Below, piece by piece: positions 48,373 through 57,361 of a stretch of DNA of 64,000 nucleotides. The notes beneath the pieces are model-generated. The model saw only the letters and a program-made list of their open reading frames with translations. It searched no databases and was not told where the DNA came from. Position 1 is the stretch's first letter, and every line of letters begins with the position of its first letter. Origin of the DNA: Pelagibacterium nitratireducens (GTDB lineage: Bacteria > Pseudomonadota > Alphaproteobacteria > Rhizobiales > Devosiaceae); contig NZ_CP146275.1 of assembly GCF_037044555.1 (NCBI RefSeq), positions 724,501 to 788,500 on the forward strand. Direction: 5' to 3'. A program made the translations under genes and the position numbers.

Positions 48373-48447
48373 GGGTGTATAGCTCAGCGGGAGAGCACTG
48401 CCTTCACACGGCAGGGGTCACTGGTTCAATCCCAGTTACACCCACCA
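48373..48447 (+). tRNA. tRNA-Val (anticodon CAC)
   Basis: The acceptor stem GGGTGTA/TACACCC, anticodon stem CTGCC/GGCAG with loop TTCACAC (anticodon CAC), T-arm and encoded CCA are clear. It reads GUG. It differs from the GAC gene only at the fourth acceptor pair, the anticodon stem and the anticodon loop, so the two are recent duplicates. A T-run follows directly. Confidence 0.95.
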
Positions 48448-48593
48448 TTTTTCCAGACTATCCGATTGCTCGTGGCCGGAGTCGCGCCAAGATGGTGCGG
48501 TGTCCGATCTTCCTGCAAACTGCTCTTTACTGGCCATGACAAAGTGAAGGCGGCGGCAGGGTGTGCTGTTGCCACGGAGCGGTTGGGAGATTG

Positions 48594-48623
48594 GGCTCGA
48601 GGTGCCAAAAAGCGCCTCGAGCC
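48594..48623 (-). terminator. Hairpin after the DJ-1 gene
   Basis: GGCTCGAGGTGC and GCGCCTCGAGCC pair with one mismatch around a CAAAAA loop, ten bases after the stop of the DJ-1-family gene. No T-run follows on the minus strand, so termination would be partial. Confidence 0.5.
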
Positions 48624-48632
48624 GTAAGGCGC

Positions 48633-49220
48633 TCAGTCCAGCACGATCTTTGTGCCGAGAACGTTGAGGCATTCGCGGATGAAGGCGGCAAGCGCCGTCC
48701 AGCCTTTGGCCGAGACCATGTTGCCGTCGACAAGGGCTTCGGTGGGAGAGAGGTCCACATAGGTGCCGCCTGCCAGAATGACTTCGGGCTCGCAGGCGCC
48801 CAGCGCACCGACACGTTTGCCGCGCACCACGCCATCGACGGCGATCAGGATCTGGACGCCGTGGCAGATGGTGAAGATGGGCTTGCCGGTTTCGTGAAAA
48901 TGGCGAACCATGTCCTGAACGCGCTTGTCGGTTCGGATGTACTCGGGACCGCGCCCGCCGGCCGCATAGACGGCGTCATACTCGTTGAGATCGACCTCGG
49001 CGAACGTCTTGTTGAGCTGGAAATAGTGCCCGAGCTTTTCGGTATAGGTCTGATGCCCCTCGAAATCGTGGAGGGAGGTGGCAATCATCTGGCCTGCCTT
49101 TTTGTCGGGGCAGACCACATGGACGATATGGCCAACGGCTTCCATCGCCTGCTGGTAAACGTAGATTTCGTACTCTTCGGTGAACTCGCCGACGAGCATG
49201 AGGATTTTTTTGGCGGGCAT
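48633..49220 (-). CDS. DJ-1/PfpI family protein
   Basis: A 195-residue class I amidotransferase-fold protein. The nucleophile elbow is FTICHGVQIL (Cys near residue 120), with AAGGRGPEYIR before it and the conserved N-terminal Glu in LVGEFTEEYEIY. The family includes deglycases, chaperones and glyoxalase-like enzymes. It lies 62 bases behind the sugar-binding protein gene on the same strand, so it is probably the last gene of the ABC operon. It may deal with reactive carbonyls from sugar breakdown, but this is inference. Confidence 0.85.
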   Translation of the reverse strand: MPAKKILMLVGEFTEEYEIYVYQQAMEAVGHIVHVVCPDKKAGQMIATSLHDFEGHQTYTEKLGHYFQLNKTFAEVDLNEYDAVYAAGGRGPEYIRTDKRVQDMVRHFHETGKPIFTICHGVQILIAVDGVVRGKRVGALGACEPEVILAGGTYVDLSPTEALVDGNMVSAKGWTALAAFIRECLNVLGTKIVLD

Positions 49221-49282
49221 TGTCCGTCTCCAGATAAAAACGCGTGCAGGGGAGGGCCGCGTGGCGGCCCTCCCGAAATCGA

Positions 49283-50236
49283 TCAGAACGGCGAGTCAGG
49301 GAAATAGAACTCGTCGGCATTGTCGATGGTGATCAGCGGGGCATCGAGGATGACCTCCCCACGTACCGGTGCCTGACCATTGAGATTGGCGGCGGTCAGA
49401 TACATGGCCGTCTTGATCATCGAGGGCGGATAAGGGGTCGAGATCGGCGTGCGCGGATCTCCGGCCCGGACCATCTCGACAATATCGACCATACCATTGG
49501 CACCGAGCGCGAATTTGATGTCGTCGCGGCCGGCCTGGTCGATGGCTTCGAGCACGCCGAGCAGCATGTCGTCATCATTGGCCCAGACCGCATCGATATG
49601 GGAATATTTGGCAAGATAGTCCTGCATCAGATTGAACGCTTCATCGCGATTCCAGTTGGCGTACTGGACGTCGAGGATGTTGATGTTGGTGCCCTCAAGG
49701 GCATCCTGGAAGCCCTGAATGCGTTCGTCATCGATGACGGTGGGAATGCCGCGAAGAACGACCACGTCGCCTTCTCCGCCCAGTTGTTCGGAGAGCCAGT
49801 TGGCGGTGTTTGCGCCCACGGCGACATTGTCACCGGCGACATAGAGATCCTGTATGCTGGGATCGGTCAGACCACGATCGACGACGGTTATGAAGGTGCC
49901 TGCGTTCTTGACCGTTTCGACGGGGCCGGTGAGCTCCTCGGACGTGAAGGGCAGGATGACCAGCGCATCGGGATCGCGTGAGGCCTGCAGATCTTCGAGC
50001 GCACCGACCTGGGCGATGGCCGAGGGCGAGGTGTTCACGACGACGTCGATATTGGGAAAGGCCTCGCGGATTTCCGCGGCAGCCGCTTCGGCATGATAGA
50101 CAACGCCGCCAGTCCAGCCGTGTGTCGCGGCCGGAATGGAAACGGCCATGACCTTTTGCTCCTCCTGGCCAAGGGCTGGTGCCGCCGCGGCAAGCGCAGC
50201 GACACTGAGCAGTGTGAACATACTCAAATATTTCAT
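49283..50236 (-). CDS. Sugar ABC transporter substrate-binding protein (RbsB-like)
   Basis: A 317-residue periplasmic protein with signal peptide (MFTLLSVAALAAAAPALGQ). It is a type I periplasmic sugar-binding fold: VMAVSIPAATHGWTGGVVYHAEAAAAEI, PDALVILPFTSEEL, TVVDRGLTDP, and VWANDDDMLLGVLEAI. The binding residues (Trp near residue 40, Asp/Arg in DRG, Asp in NDDD) fit a pentose, polyol or related ligand. The exact ligand is unknown. It is the fourth gene of the GntR-ATPase-permease-SBP operon. Confidence 0.88.
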   Translation of the reverse strand: MKYLSMFTLLSVAALAAAAPALGQEEQKVMAVSIPAATHGWTGGVVYHAEAAAAEIREAFPNIDVVVNTSPSAIAQVGALEDLQASRDPDALVILPFTSEELTGPVETVKNAGTFITVVDRGLTDPSIQDLYVAGDNVAVGANTANWLSEQLGGEGDVVVLRGIPTVIDDERIQGFQDALEGTNINILDVQYANWNRDEAFNLMQDYLAKYSHIDAVWANDDDMLLGVLEAIDQAGRDDIKFALGANGMVDIVEMVRAGDPRTPISTPYPPSMIKTAMYLTAANLNGQAPVRGEVILDAPLITIDNADEFYFPDSPF

Positions 50237-50292
50237 GGATTGTCCTCCCTAAATGATGAGCCAAGCGTATTGGTGGAAGTCATGTGGCTCGA

Positions 50293-51288
50293 TCATGACC
50301 GCCTGGAAAACCTCTGGATCAGCATGGCGACGATGATGATGACGCCCTGAACGGCTGCCACGAGGTATTCGGAAATGAAGTCGGAAAGCACCATGAGGTT
50401 GGCGATCATCTCGAGGATGACCGCCCCGGCGATGGTGCCCCAGATGTGGCCCTTTCCGCCGCGGAGCGCAGTGCCGCCAATGACCACGGCGGTGATCACC
50501 TGAAGCTCCCACAGCAGCCCCGTCGTCGGGGTTGCGGCCCCCAGGCGCGGCACATAGCACACAGCGGCAATGGCCACGCAGATGCCCTGTATCACGAAGG
50601 CCGTGGTGCGAATTTTTGCGACCGAGATGCCTGAAAACCGCGCGACCTCTTCGTTGGCGCCGACGGCGGCACATCGGCGACCATATTTGGTCTTGTAGAG
50701 GATGAATGCCCCGATCCCGGCAACGATCGCGCAGATGACGATGGGGATGGGAATGCCCAGGACATCGCCGAAATAGATGGGCCGGAAGGGATCTCGCAGA
50801 GAGCGGTCGATCGGGATCGTGCCGCCATTGGACATGAAGGTGATAAAGGCCCGGAAGATGCCCATTGTGCCGAGGGTGACAATGAACGGCTCGATCCTGC
50901 CGATCGTGACGATCAGGCCGTTAAAAAGCCCGCACAGCGCACCCACGCAGATCACAAGGGCTATGCCGGCGACAATGGCATTGGCGCCGAGGCTGGGCAC
51001 CAGGGCATTCATGAACATGATCATGATGCCGGCGACAAATGCCGTCATGGCGCCGACCGAAAGGTCCAGCCCGCCCGAGGAGATGACGAATGTTGCACCT
51101 ACGGCGATGATGGCGACGAATGTCGAGCGCGTAAGAACGTTGGATACGTTGGTGGCCGAGAGAAAATCGGGATTGATCAGCACGCCGATTACAGCCAGAG
51201 CCACAAGGGCGATGAACGGGCCCAGATCGAACCAGTTGATGCGCTTGAGAATCGGTTCCTGCCCGGGAACCGCAATAATATCAGTCAC
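50293..51288 (-). CDS. Sugar ABC transporter permease (RbsC-like)
   Basis: A 331-residue inner-membrane permease with about nine helices. It has the BPD_transp_2 hallmarks SSGGLDLSVGAMTAF, GRIEPFIVTLGTMGIFRA, AAVGANEEVARFSGI and GGTALRGGKGHIWGT. The start is GTG at 51288 with AGGAAA upstream; it overlaps the ATPase stop by eight bases, which implies translational coupling. The longer open frame upstream lies inside the ATPase gene. Confidence 0.9.
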   Translation of the reverse strand: MTDIIAVPGQEPILKRINWFDLGPFIALVALAVIGVLINPDFLSATNVSNVLTRSTFVAIIAVGATFVISSGGLDLSVGAMTAFVAGIMIMFMNALVPSLGANAIVAGIALVICVGALCGLFNGLIVTIGRIEPFIVTLGTMGIFRAFITFMSNGGTIPIDRSLRDPFRPIYFGDVLGIPIPIVICAIVAGIGAFILYKTKYGRRCAAVGANEEVARFSGISVAKIRTTAFVIQGICVAIAAVCYVPRLGAATPTTGLLWELQVITAVVIGGTALRGGKGHIWGTIAGAVILEMIANLMVLSDFISEYLVAAVQGVIIIVAMLIQRFSRRS

Positions 51289-52852
51289 TTGGTATTTCCT
51301 CCCCCGTTTTCGCCGATCCGGTGTTGCTGGTTGCGGCGAGAACGACTGCGTCTTCTGTAATCTGGTCACCGGTGAGTTCTGCTGTGATCCGGCCGCTGCG
51401 CATGACCAGCACCCGGTCACACAGGCCAACGAGTTCCTGAAGCTCCGAGGAGATCACCACGCAGGCTTTTCCGGCGCCAACGAGCTTGTCGATGAAGGCG
51501 TAGATCTGCCCCTTGTTGCCGATGTCGATGCCGCGGGTGGGCTCGTCGATGATGACGACGTCGGGATCGAGCATCATGATCTTGGCGAGCAGAAGCTTTT
51601 GCTGGTTGCCGCCCGAAAGCTGCCCGGCCGTAAGCTTCTTGCTGCGGACCCGGATATCGTATTTTTCGATGGCGCCATCGAGCTGTTGGCCTTCCAGTCG
51701 CTCGTCGGTGTAAATGGTGCGGTAGAGCCATGAGAGCGCCGAAAGGACAAGGTTGGGCGCAAGCCGTTCACCGAGCAGCAGGCCTTTGCCCTTGCGGTCC
51801 TCGGTGAGATAGCCGACCCCCAGCTCCATCGCATCGGCGACCGAGCCGATCCTGACCGGCTTGCCGCGCACCCTGACGGTTTTCACATGAGCCGGGCGAA
51901 GCCCCAAAAGTCCTTCGAAAACCTCGGTTCGTCCCGCGCCCATCATGCCGCCGAAGCCCAGAATTTCTCCGGGCCGGGCGCTAAAGGAAATGTCATGGGC
52001 AATAGTGGAAACCTGCAGCCCCTCGACCTCGAGCAGGGGAGGCTGGGTGGAGACACCGCGCCTGGGCGGGTAGAGCATCGAGAGTTCGCGCCCGACCATC
52101 ATGCGGGCCATGTCTTGCTGGGTCAGTTCGGACGCCGGGTGTGTGCCGACCTTCTCGCCATCACGCAGAACGGTGATGGTGTCGGCCAGCGCCTGGACCT
52201 CGTCGAGGCGGTGGGAGATGTAAAGAACGGCGACGCCCTGCCGGCGCAGGCGGCGCACGATGTCGAGCAAGGTTTCCACTTCATTTGCCGTGAGTACGGC
52301 CGTGGGTTCATCGAAAATCACCAGCCGGTGATCTTCAAGCAACGCGCGGGCGATCTGGACCAGTTGCCGCTGTGCAATGGGCAGGGTGTTGACCGGGTCG
52401 CGCGGTGACGCCGTCGCGCCGAGCTCTGCAAGCTTTTCGCGCGCTATCGCCTCCATGCGCGCATTGTCGATGATCCCGTTCCGGGTCAATTCGCGGCCCA
52501 TGAACAGGTTCTCGGCGACCGTGAGGTCACCAGCGAGCAGAATTTCCTGGTGAACGAGCACGATGCCCGCGTCTTCGGCATCGGCGGGTTTGGAGAATTT
52601 CGCGGTCTCGCCCAGATAGCTGATCGATCCGGCGGTGGGTTGGATATAGCCCGAGATCAGGCGCATCAGGGTCGATTTGCCGGCACCGTTCTCGCCGATG
52701 ATTGCATGAACCTCTCCAGCGCGGATCTCAAGATCGACGTCGCGCAGCACCTTGATCGGGCCGTAGCTCTTGCTCAGCCCTGAAAGCGCGATCAGGGGCG
52801 TCGGCTGTACGCTATCGCGTGCCGATTGATCGATGCTGGCTGTGGCAGTCAT
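51281..52852 (-). CDS. Sugar ABC transporter ATP-binding protein (RbsA/MglA-like)
   Basis: A 523-residue protein with two fused ATPase domains, as in all CUT2 importers. The first has GENGAGKSTLM, LPIAQRQLVQIARALL and LVIFDEPTAVL. The second has GMMGAGRTEVFEG with a degenerate Walker A, LSGGNQQKLLLAKIM and VVIIDEPTRGIDIG. It powers sugar import through the permease. Its ATG overlaps the stop of the upstream GntR gene. Confidence 0.93.
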   Translation of the reverse strand: MTATASIDQSARDSVQPTPLIALSGLSKSYGPIKVLRDVDLEIRAGEVHAIIGENGAGKSTLMRLISGYIQPTAGSISYLGETAKFSKPADAEDAGIVLVHQEILLAGDLTVAENLFMGRELTRNGIIDNARMEAIAREKLAELGATASPRDPVNTLPIAQRQLVQIARALLEDHRLVIFDEPTAVLTANEVETLLDIVRRLRRQGVAVLYISHRLDEVQALADTITVLRDGEKVGTHPASELTQQDMARMMVGRELSMLYPPRRGVSTQPPLLEVEGLQVSTIAHDISFSARPGEILGFGGMMGAGRTEVFEGLLGLRPAHVKTVRVRGKPVRIGSVADAMELGVGYLTEDRKGKGLLLGERLAPNLVLSALSWLYRTIYTDERLEGQQLDGAIEKYDIRVRSKKLTAGQLSGGNQQKLLLAKIMMLDPDVVIIDEPTRGIDIGNKGQIYAFIDKLVGAGKACVVISSELQELVGLCDRVLVMRSGRITAELTGDQITEDAVVLAATSNTGSAKTGEEIPSD

Positions 52853-53553
52853 TCGAACACCGGAAGGATTCTGTCGCGCGAGCGTTCGATGTGCACGCGC
52901 ATGGCGCGTTCGGCGGCGTCGGCATCGCGATGCTCGAAGGCGGTAATGATCGCTTCGTGTTCGGCCAGCGCCTCTTCGGTCACGCGCGAATGGAACAACA
53001 ACCGGAAGATGTGAAAGTGCACATGCTGATGGGCAAGGATATCCCGCACCAGCTGATTACCCGCCTCCTTGAGAATAAGATCGTGGAAGATGGCGTCCTG
53101 GCGCGCGAACTCCGAATAGCGGGCGCGCTCGTCGGTCTTGTTGCTCCGTCCGGCCATTACGCCTGCCGCTTCTGTAAGCTCGGCCAGATTTGACCCGTCG
53201 AGATTGGCAACCAGGCGACGGGCCGCGTCAGGCTCAAGAAGCAGGCGAAGCTCGTAGAGCTCGGAAAACTGGCCGCGCGTCAGTTGGGGCGCGGCGCTAT
53301 AGCCCATCAAGTGGGTCTTGATCACCAGGCCCTCGCCCTCGAGGCGGCCAAGGGCCTCGCGGATCGGGGTCTGGGAAACGCCGAACTCGCGGGCAAGCGT
53401 GTCCACGGTGATGCGCGATCCCGGGGGGATCTTGAGCGCCATCAGCTGAGAGAAAATGGTGTCGTAGATTTCACTGGCAAGCCCCGCCGGACGGCGGATC
53501 GGCGATGTCGCCGGCTCAGTTGTCGATGCGGTGGATGGATGTTCTTGCGCCAT
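52849..53553 (-). CDS. GntR family regulator (FCD) heading the ABC operon
   Basis: A 234-residue regulator. The winged helix covers residues about 28-90 (LASEIYDTIFSQLMALKIPPGSRITVDTLAREFGVSQTPIREALGRLEGEGL). The FCD domain has the metal-binding residues in YELRLLLEPDAARRL, DAIFHDLIL and HEAIITAFEHRD. The start at 53553 has AAGAGG upstream. It is the first gene of the importer operon, overlaps the ATPase start by four bases and faces the catabolic operon across a 77-base gap with a palindrome. It probably represses both. Confidence 0.9.
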   Translation of the reverse strand: MAQEHPSTASTTEPATSPIRRPAGLASEIYDTIFSQLMALKIPPGSRITVDTLAREFGVSQTPIREALGRLEGEGLVIKTHLMGYSAAPQLTRGQFSELYELRLLLEPDAARRLVANLDGSNLAELTEAAGVMAGRSNKTDERARYSEFARQDAIFHDLILKEAGNQLVRDILAHQHVHFHIFRLLFHSRVTEEALAEHEAIITAFEHRDADAAERAMRVHIERSRDRILPVFE

Positions 53554-53611
53554 GTTTGCCTCTTGACATTGAGCGACTGCTAACACGATAGTCTGCGATA
53601 TGCAATCAGAT

Positions 53612-53623
53612 ATCCTATAGGAT
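53612..53623. promoter_or_regulatory. Palindromic operator candidate for the divergent importer/catabolic operons
   Basis: ATCCTATAGGAT is a perfect 12-base palindrome midway between the GntR gene and the Ldh2-family gene. Its size and AT-rich centre suit FCD-type GntR regulators. It lies 7 bases before the dehydrogenase ATG and so would overlap that gene's transcription start region. Confidence 0.6.
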
Positions 53624-53630
53624 TTTTAGT

Positions 53631-54665
53631 ATGAGGGTAATGGCGGCTCAGGCCCTGTCGCTTGCGACAGCGTTGCTCGAAGCCAGGGGCGCAGAGCCTT
53701 CTCATGCCCGGCTGCAAGCCGAGGTGCTCGTCGAGGCGGAATTGCGCGGCCACCCTTCGCACGGGCTGCAAAGGCTGCCGCGCCTTCTCGCGCGCATCGA
53801 TCGAGGGTTGATCGCTCCCAATGCAACCGGCAGCCAGACCTGGGCCGGATCGGCCTTTCTTGCGGTCGATGGCGAGGCGGGGCTGGGCCCGGTTGTTGCC
53901 CATGCCGCAATCGAACAGCTTGTCGATCGGGTCGAACAGACCGGCATCGCCATAGCCGGCATTCGGGATGCAAATCATCTGGGAATGCTGGCCGTTTACG
54001 TGCAATCGATCGCCTGCAGGGGCCTGATCGGTATCGTGCTCACCAGCAGCGAAGCGCTCGTTCACCCTCATGGCGGTGACAAGGCGATGATGGGAACCAA
54101 TCCGGTTGCCATCGGCATGCCGACCTCGGGCGAACCCTATATTCTCGATATGGCAACCAGTGTCGTTTCGATGGGCAAGATCCATGATTATGCGCTCAAG
54201 GGAGAGCCAATTTCCCAAGGCTGGGCCCTGGGGCCTGACGGCGCGCCGACCCTTGATGCGCAACGCGCCAAGTCGGGCTCGATCGCCCCTTTCGGGGGCG
54301 CAAAGGGCTACGGGCTGGGGCTGGGATTCGAGCTTCTTGTGGCCGGCATTGCGGGCACGCCTCCCGCTCCCGATGTTCGCGGCACGCTCGATGCCGATCA
54401 TCGCGCGAACAAGGGCGACGTCATCATCATCGTCAAGCCCGGCAGCGCGGGAGTTGGAGCGGCTGTGTCGGGGTATCTCGACATGGTGCGCGACAGCAAA
54501 TCGGACGGTGGCACTGTCACAATTCCCGGCGACCGTTCGCGGCAGCGCCGGCAACACGCGATAAGCGAGGGTTTTGAGGTCGACCCTCGTGTTTGGGAGG
54601 AACTCGTTGCGGCGGGTTCAGGTATCCCGGCCTCAGTCAGGAAATCGTATCATGAATATGTTTAG
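53631..54665 (+). CDS. Ldh2-family NAD(P)-dependent dehydrogenase (malate/sulfolactate/ureidoglycolate type)
   Basis: A 344-residue enzyme of the non-Rossmann LDH2 fold. ELRGHPSHGLQRLPRLL holds the catalytic His, VAHAAIEQLVDRV, DANHLGMLAVYVQSIA, PHGGDKAMMGTNPVAIGMP and GGAKGYGLGLGFELL are the cofactor and substrate regions. Members oxidise 2-hydroxy acids or reduce 2-keto acids. First gene of a four-gene unit with iron alcohol dehydrogenase, aldehyde dehydrogenase and hydrolase. The precise acid is unknown. Confidence 0.87.
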   Translation: MRVMAAQALSLATALLEARGAEPSHARLQAEVLVEAELRGHPSHGLQRLPRLLARIDRGLIAPNATGSQTWAGSAFLAVDGEAGLGPVVAHAAIEQLVDRVEQTGIAIAGIRDANHLGMLAVYVQSIACRGLIGIVLTSSEALVHPHGGDKAMMGTNPVAIGMPTSGEPYILDMATSVVSMGKIHDYALKGEPISQGWALGPDGAPTLDAQRAKSGSIAPFGGAKGYGLGLGFELLVAGIAGTPPAPDVRGTLDADHRANKGDVIIIVKPGSAGVGAAVSGYLDMVRDSKSDGGTVTIPGDRSRQRRQHAISEGFEVDPRVWEELVAAGSGIPASVRKSYHEYV

Positions 54666-55881
54666 CGCTCTGAGAGCGCCAAGGGAGATCGTCTTCGGCG
54701 CCGGACAAAGAGCGTGCCTTGCCAGGATCGCCCGGCAATTGGGGGAGCGGGTGCTTGTCTGTACGGACGCGCGTTTTGCTGCCGAGCCGGTCTTTGCCGA
54801 ACTCATGGCGTCGCTCAAGGACGCCGGAATGGCGGTGGAGATCGAGGCCGGCGTTCTGCCCGATGTTCCGGTCCAATCCTGCGTGGCCTCGGCCGAGCGC
54901 GTGCGCGGTTTTGCACCTGATGTGGTGGTGGGCATCGGCGGTGGCAGTTGTATCGATCATGCCAAATGCGTTGCAATCCTTCTCGCGCACGGGGGCGAAC
55001 CCCAGGATTACTACGGCGAGTTCAAGGTTCCAGGGCCGGTGCTGCCCATCATCGCGGTTCCCACAACGGCAGGCACCGGATCGGAGGTGACGCCTGTGGC
55101 GGTGCTTTCCGATGCCGAGCGCATAATGAAGGTCGGCATTTCCAGCCCCCACATCATTCCCACCGCCGCCCTATGCGATCCGGATCTAACGGCAAGCTGT
55201 CCAAAGTCATTGACCGCAATTGCCGGGGCCGATGCGCTGACCCATGCGATCGAGGCCTTTAGTGCAACCCGGCGCGTTGCGAGCGCGGGCATGGCGCAAG
55301 AGCGCGTGTTTATCGGTAAGTCCGCGATCACCGATCATTTCGCGCGTCTGGCCATACAGACGATCTTTTCCAGTCTCGAGCGCGCCTGCACCCATGGCGA
55401 CGATATCGAGGCGCGCGAACAGGTCATGCTGGGCGCTCTCATGGCCGGTCTGGCTTTCGGCACGGCCGGCACGGCCGCGGCACATGCAATCCAATATCCC
55501 ATAGGGGCGGTTACCCATACGGCCCATGGCGAGGGGGTGGCGTGCGTTCTGCCCTATGTCATGCGCTTCAATCTCGAGGCGGATCCGGAACCGCTGGCCG
55601 AAATCGGACGGATGCTGGGGCTGCCGGGTTCGGATGAAATCGCGCTTGGCAATGCGGCGGCAGATGCCGTCGCGCGCCTTTTTTCAGCCATCGGCATTCC
55701 GCCCACGCTCGAAGCGCTGGGTCTGCCCCGCGACAAGCTCGAATGGGTCGGCACCCAGGCGCTGGGAGTTTCGCGCCTGATCGACAATAACCCCCGCCGG
55801 ATCGACGCCCCCGCCATGGCCGCGCTTTTGCAGGCAGCCTATAGCGGCGACCGTATCCGGCTCCAAAACGCCATCGCCTAG
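54652..55881 (+). CDS. Iron-containing alcohol dehydrogenase
   Basis: A 409-residue group III alcohol dehydrogenase. The NAD-binding motif is GIGGGSCIDHAKC, followed by IAVPTTAGTGSEVTPVAVL. Metal-binding residues lie in GADALTHAIEAF (Asp, His) and AIQYPIGAVTHTAHGEGVACVLPYVMRFN (two His). It interconverts an alcohol and an aldehyde. The start at 54652 has AGGAAA upstream and overlaps the Ldh2-family gene by 14 bases. Short-chain diols, lactaldehyde or maleylacetate are possible family substrates; no choice can be made. Confidence 0.87.
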   Translation: MNMFSALRAPREIVFGAGQRACLARIARQLGERVLVCTDARFAAEPVFAELMASLKDAGMAVEIEAGVLPDVPVQSCVASAERVRGFAPDVVVGIGGGSCIDHAKCVAILLAHGGEPQDYYGEFKVPGPVLPIIAVPTTAGTGSEVTPVAVLSDAERIMKVGISSPHIIPTAALCDPDLTASCPKSLTAIAGADALTHAIEAFSATRRVASAGMAQERVFIGKSAITDHFARLAIQTIFSSLERACTHGDDIEAREQVMLGALMAGLAFGTAGTAAAHAIQYPIGAVTHTAHGEGVACVLPYVMRFNLEADPEPLAEIGRMLGLPGSDEIALGNAAADAVARLFSAIGIPPTLEALGLPRDKLEWVGTQALGVSRLIDNNPRRIDAPAMAALLQAAYSGDRIRLQNAIA

Positions 55882-55891
55882 GAGTCCCTTC

Positions 55892-57361
55892 ATGTCATCT
55901 GCAGTCGTTGAGTCATCGCCCGTCGGCATGGATTGCTCTGCCTACGCCCAAGGCCTTTACATCGACGGGAAATGGGTGCCCGGTGAGGGCATTACCGTCA
56001 TCGATCCTTCGACCGGCAACAGCATCGCGGAGGTGGCCGATGCAACGGTCGAGGATGCACGCGCGGCCGTCGATGCCGCTGCGCGCGCTGCGGCCGGTTG
56101 GCGTGCCACCCCGCCGCGCCAACGCGCCGGGATCCTGATCAAATGCTTTGAGCTGATGATGCAGCGGCAGGAAGAGCTGGCCTATCTCATTGCGCTCGAG
56201 AACGGAAAGTCGCTCGTCGATGCCCGTGGGGAAGTCGCCTATGCAGCCGAATTTTTCCGCTGGTACGCCGAAGAGGGCGTGCGCATTTCCGGTGAGTTCA
56301 TGACGGCGCCGGGCGGGGGCAACCGTATCATCGTGGACTACGAGCCCATCGGAATTGCGGTTCTGATTACGCCGTGGAACTTTCCCGCCGCCATGGCGAC
56401 GCGCAAGATTGCGCCGGCGCTTGCCGCCGGGTGCACAGTGGTGCTCAAACCCGCCAGCGAAACCCCGCTGACCGCCTACGCGCTGGCGGCTCTTTATTCC
56501 GAAGCGGGCATTCCCGACGGGGTCGTCAACGTCATCACCACCACCAATCCCGGGCCGGTCACCGCTGCAATGCTCGAGGATGCGCGGGTGCGCAAACTGT
56601 CCTTCACCGGTTCGACACCGGTCGGGCGCCTGCTGCTTGCCCAAGCCTCAAAGACCGTGCTGAGCTGTTCGATGGAGCTTGGCGGCAACGCCCCCTTTGT
56701 CGTGTTCGATGATGCCGATCTCGAAGCTGCGCTCGATGGCGCGATGTTGGCCAAGATGCGCAACGGGGGTGAAGCATGCACGGCAGCCAACCGTTTTCTC
56801 GTTCAGGAGGGTATCCATGACCGGTTCGTCGAGGGGCTGACCGCGCGCATGAAGGCGCTCAAGGTCGGTCCGGGAACGGACCCGGACACCGGCTGCGGGC
56901 CGATGATCACGCGCAAGGCGGTGGACAAGATCGAGGCGCTGGTCGCCGAAGCCGTCGGGCGCGGCGCCAAGGTGGTGCTGGGCGGCAAGGGGCTCGACCG
57001 TCCGGGCTATTATTATCCGCCAACGGTCATGGTCGATGTTTCTCCCCATGCGGAAATGGCCAGGGACGAGATTTTCGGCCCGGTCGCGCCGGTCTACCGG
57101 TTCAAGACCGAGGACGAGGCCATCGCCATGGCCAACGATACCGAGTATGGGCTGGCCGCCTACATCTATACAAAGGATATCCGGCGGGGCATGGCCGTTT
57201 CGTCACGGATCGAATCGGGCATGATCGGGCTTAACCGCGGGCTGGTTTCAGACCCGGCCGGGCCGTTCGGCGGCGTCAAGCAAAGCGGGCTCGGGCGCGA
57301 AGGATCGCACCATGGGGTGATCGAATTCATGGAAGCAAAATACATAGCCACGAGCTTTTGA
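55892..57361 (+). CDS. Aldehyde dehydrogenase family protein, semialdehyde-type
   Basis: A 489-residue aldehyde dehydrogenase. [45 protein letters not shown] with the general base Glu, and [12 protein letters not shown] with the catalytic Cys are all present. [17 protein letters not shown] ends the catalytic domain. It is related to but clearly different from the GabD-like protein at 8.3 kb, so it is not a recent copy. It probably oxidises the aldehyde made by the neighbouring iron enzyme. The hydrolase ATG overlaps its stop (TGATG). Confidence 0.87.
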   Translation: MSSAVVESSPVGMDCSAYAQGLYIDGKWVPGEGITVIDPSTGNSIAEVADATVEDARAAVDAAARAAAGWRATPPRQRAGILIKCFELMMQRQEELAYLIALENGKSLVDARGEVAYAAEFFRWYAEEGVRISGEFMTAPGGGNRIIVDYEPIGIAVLITPWNFPAAMATRKIAPALAAGCTVVLKPASETPLTAYALAALYSEAGIPDGVVNVITTTNPGPVTAAMLEDARVRKLSFTGSTPVGRLLLAQASKTVLSCSMELGGNAPFVVFDDADLEAALDGAMLAKMRNGGEACTAANRFLVQEGIHDRFVEGLTARMKALKVGPGTDPDTGCGPMITRKAVDKIEALVAEAVGRGAKVVLGGKGLDRPGYYYPPTVMVDVSPHAEMARDEIFGPVAPVYRFKTEDEAIAMANDTEYGLAAYIYTKDIRRGMAVSSRIESGMIGLNRGLVSDPAGPFGGVKQSGLGREGSHHGVIEFMEAKYIATSF

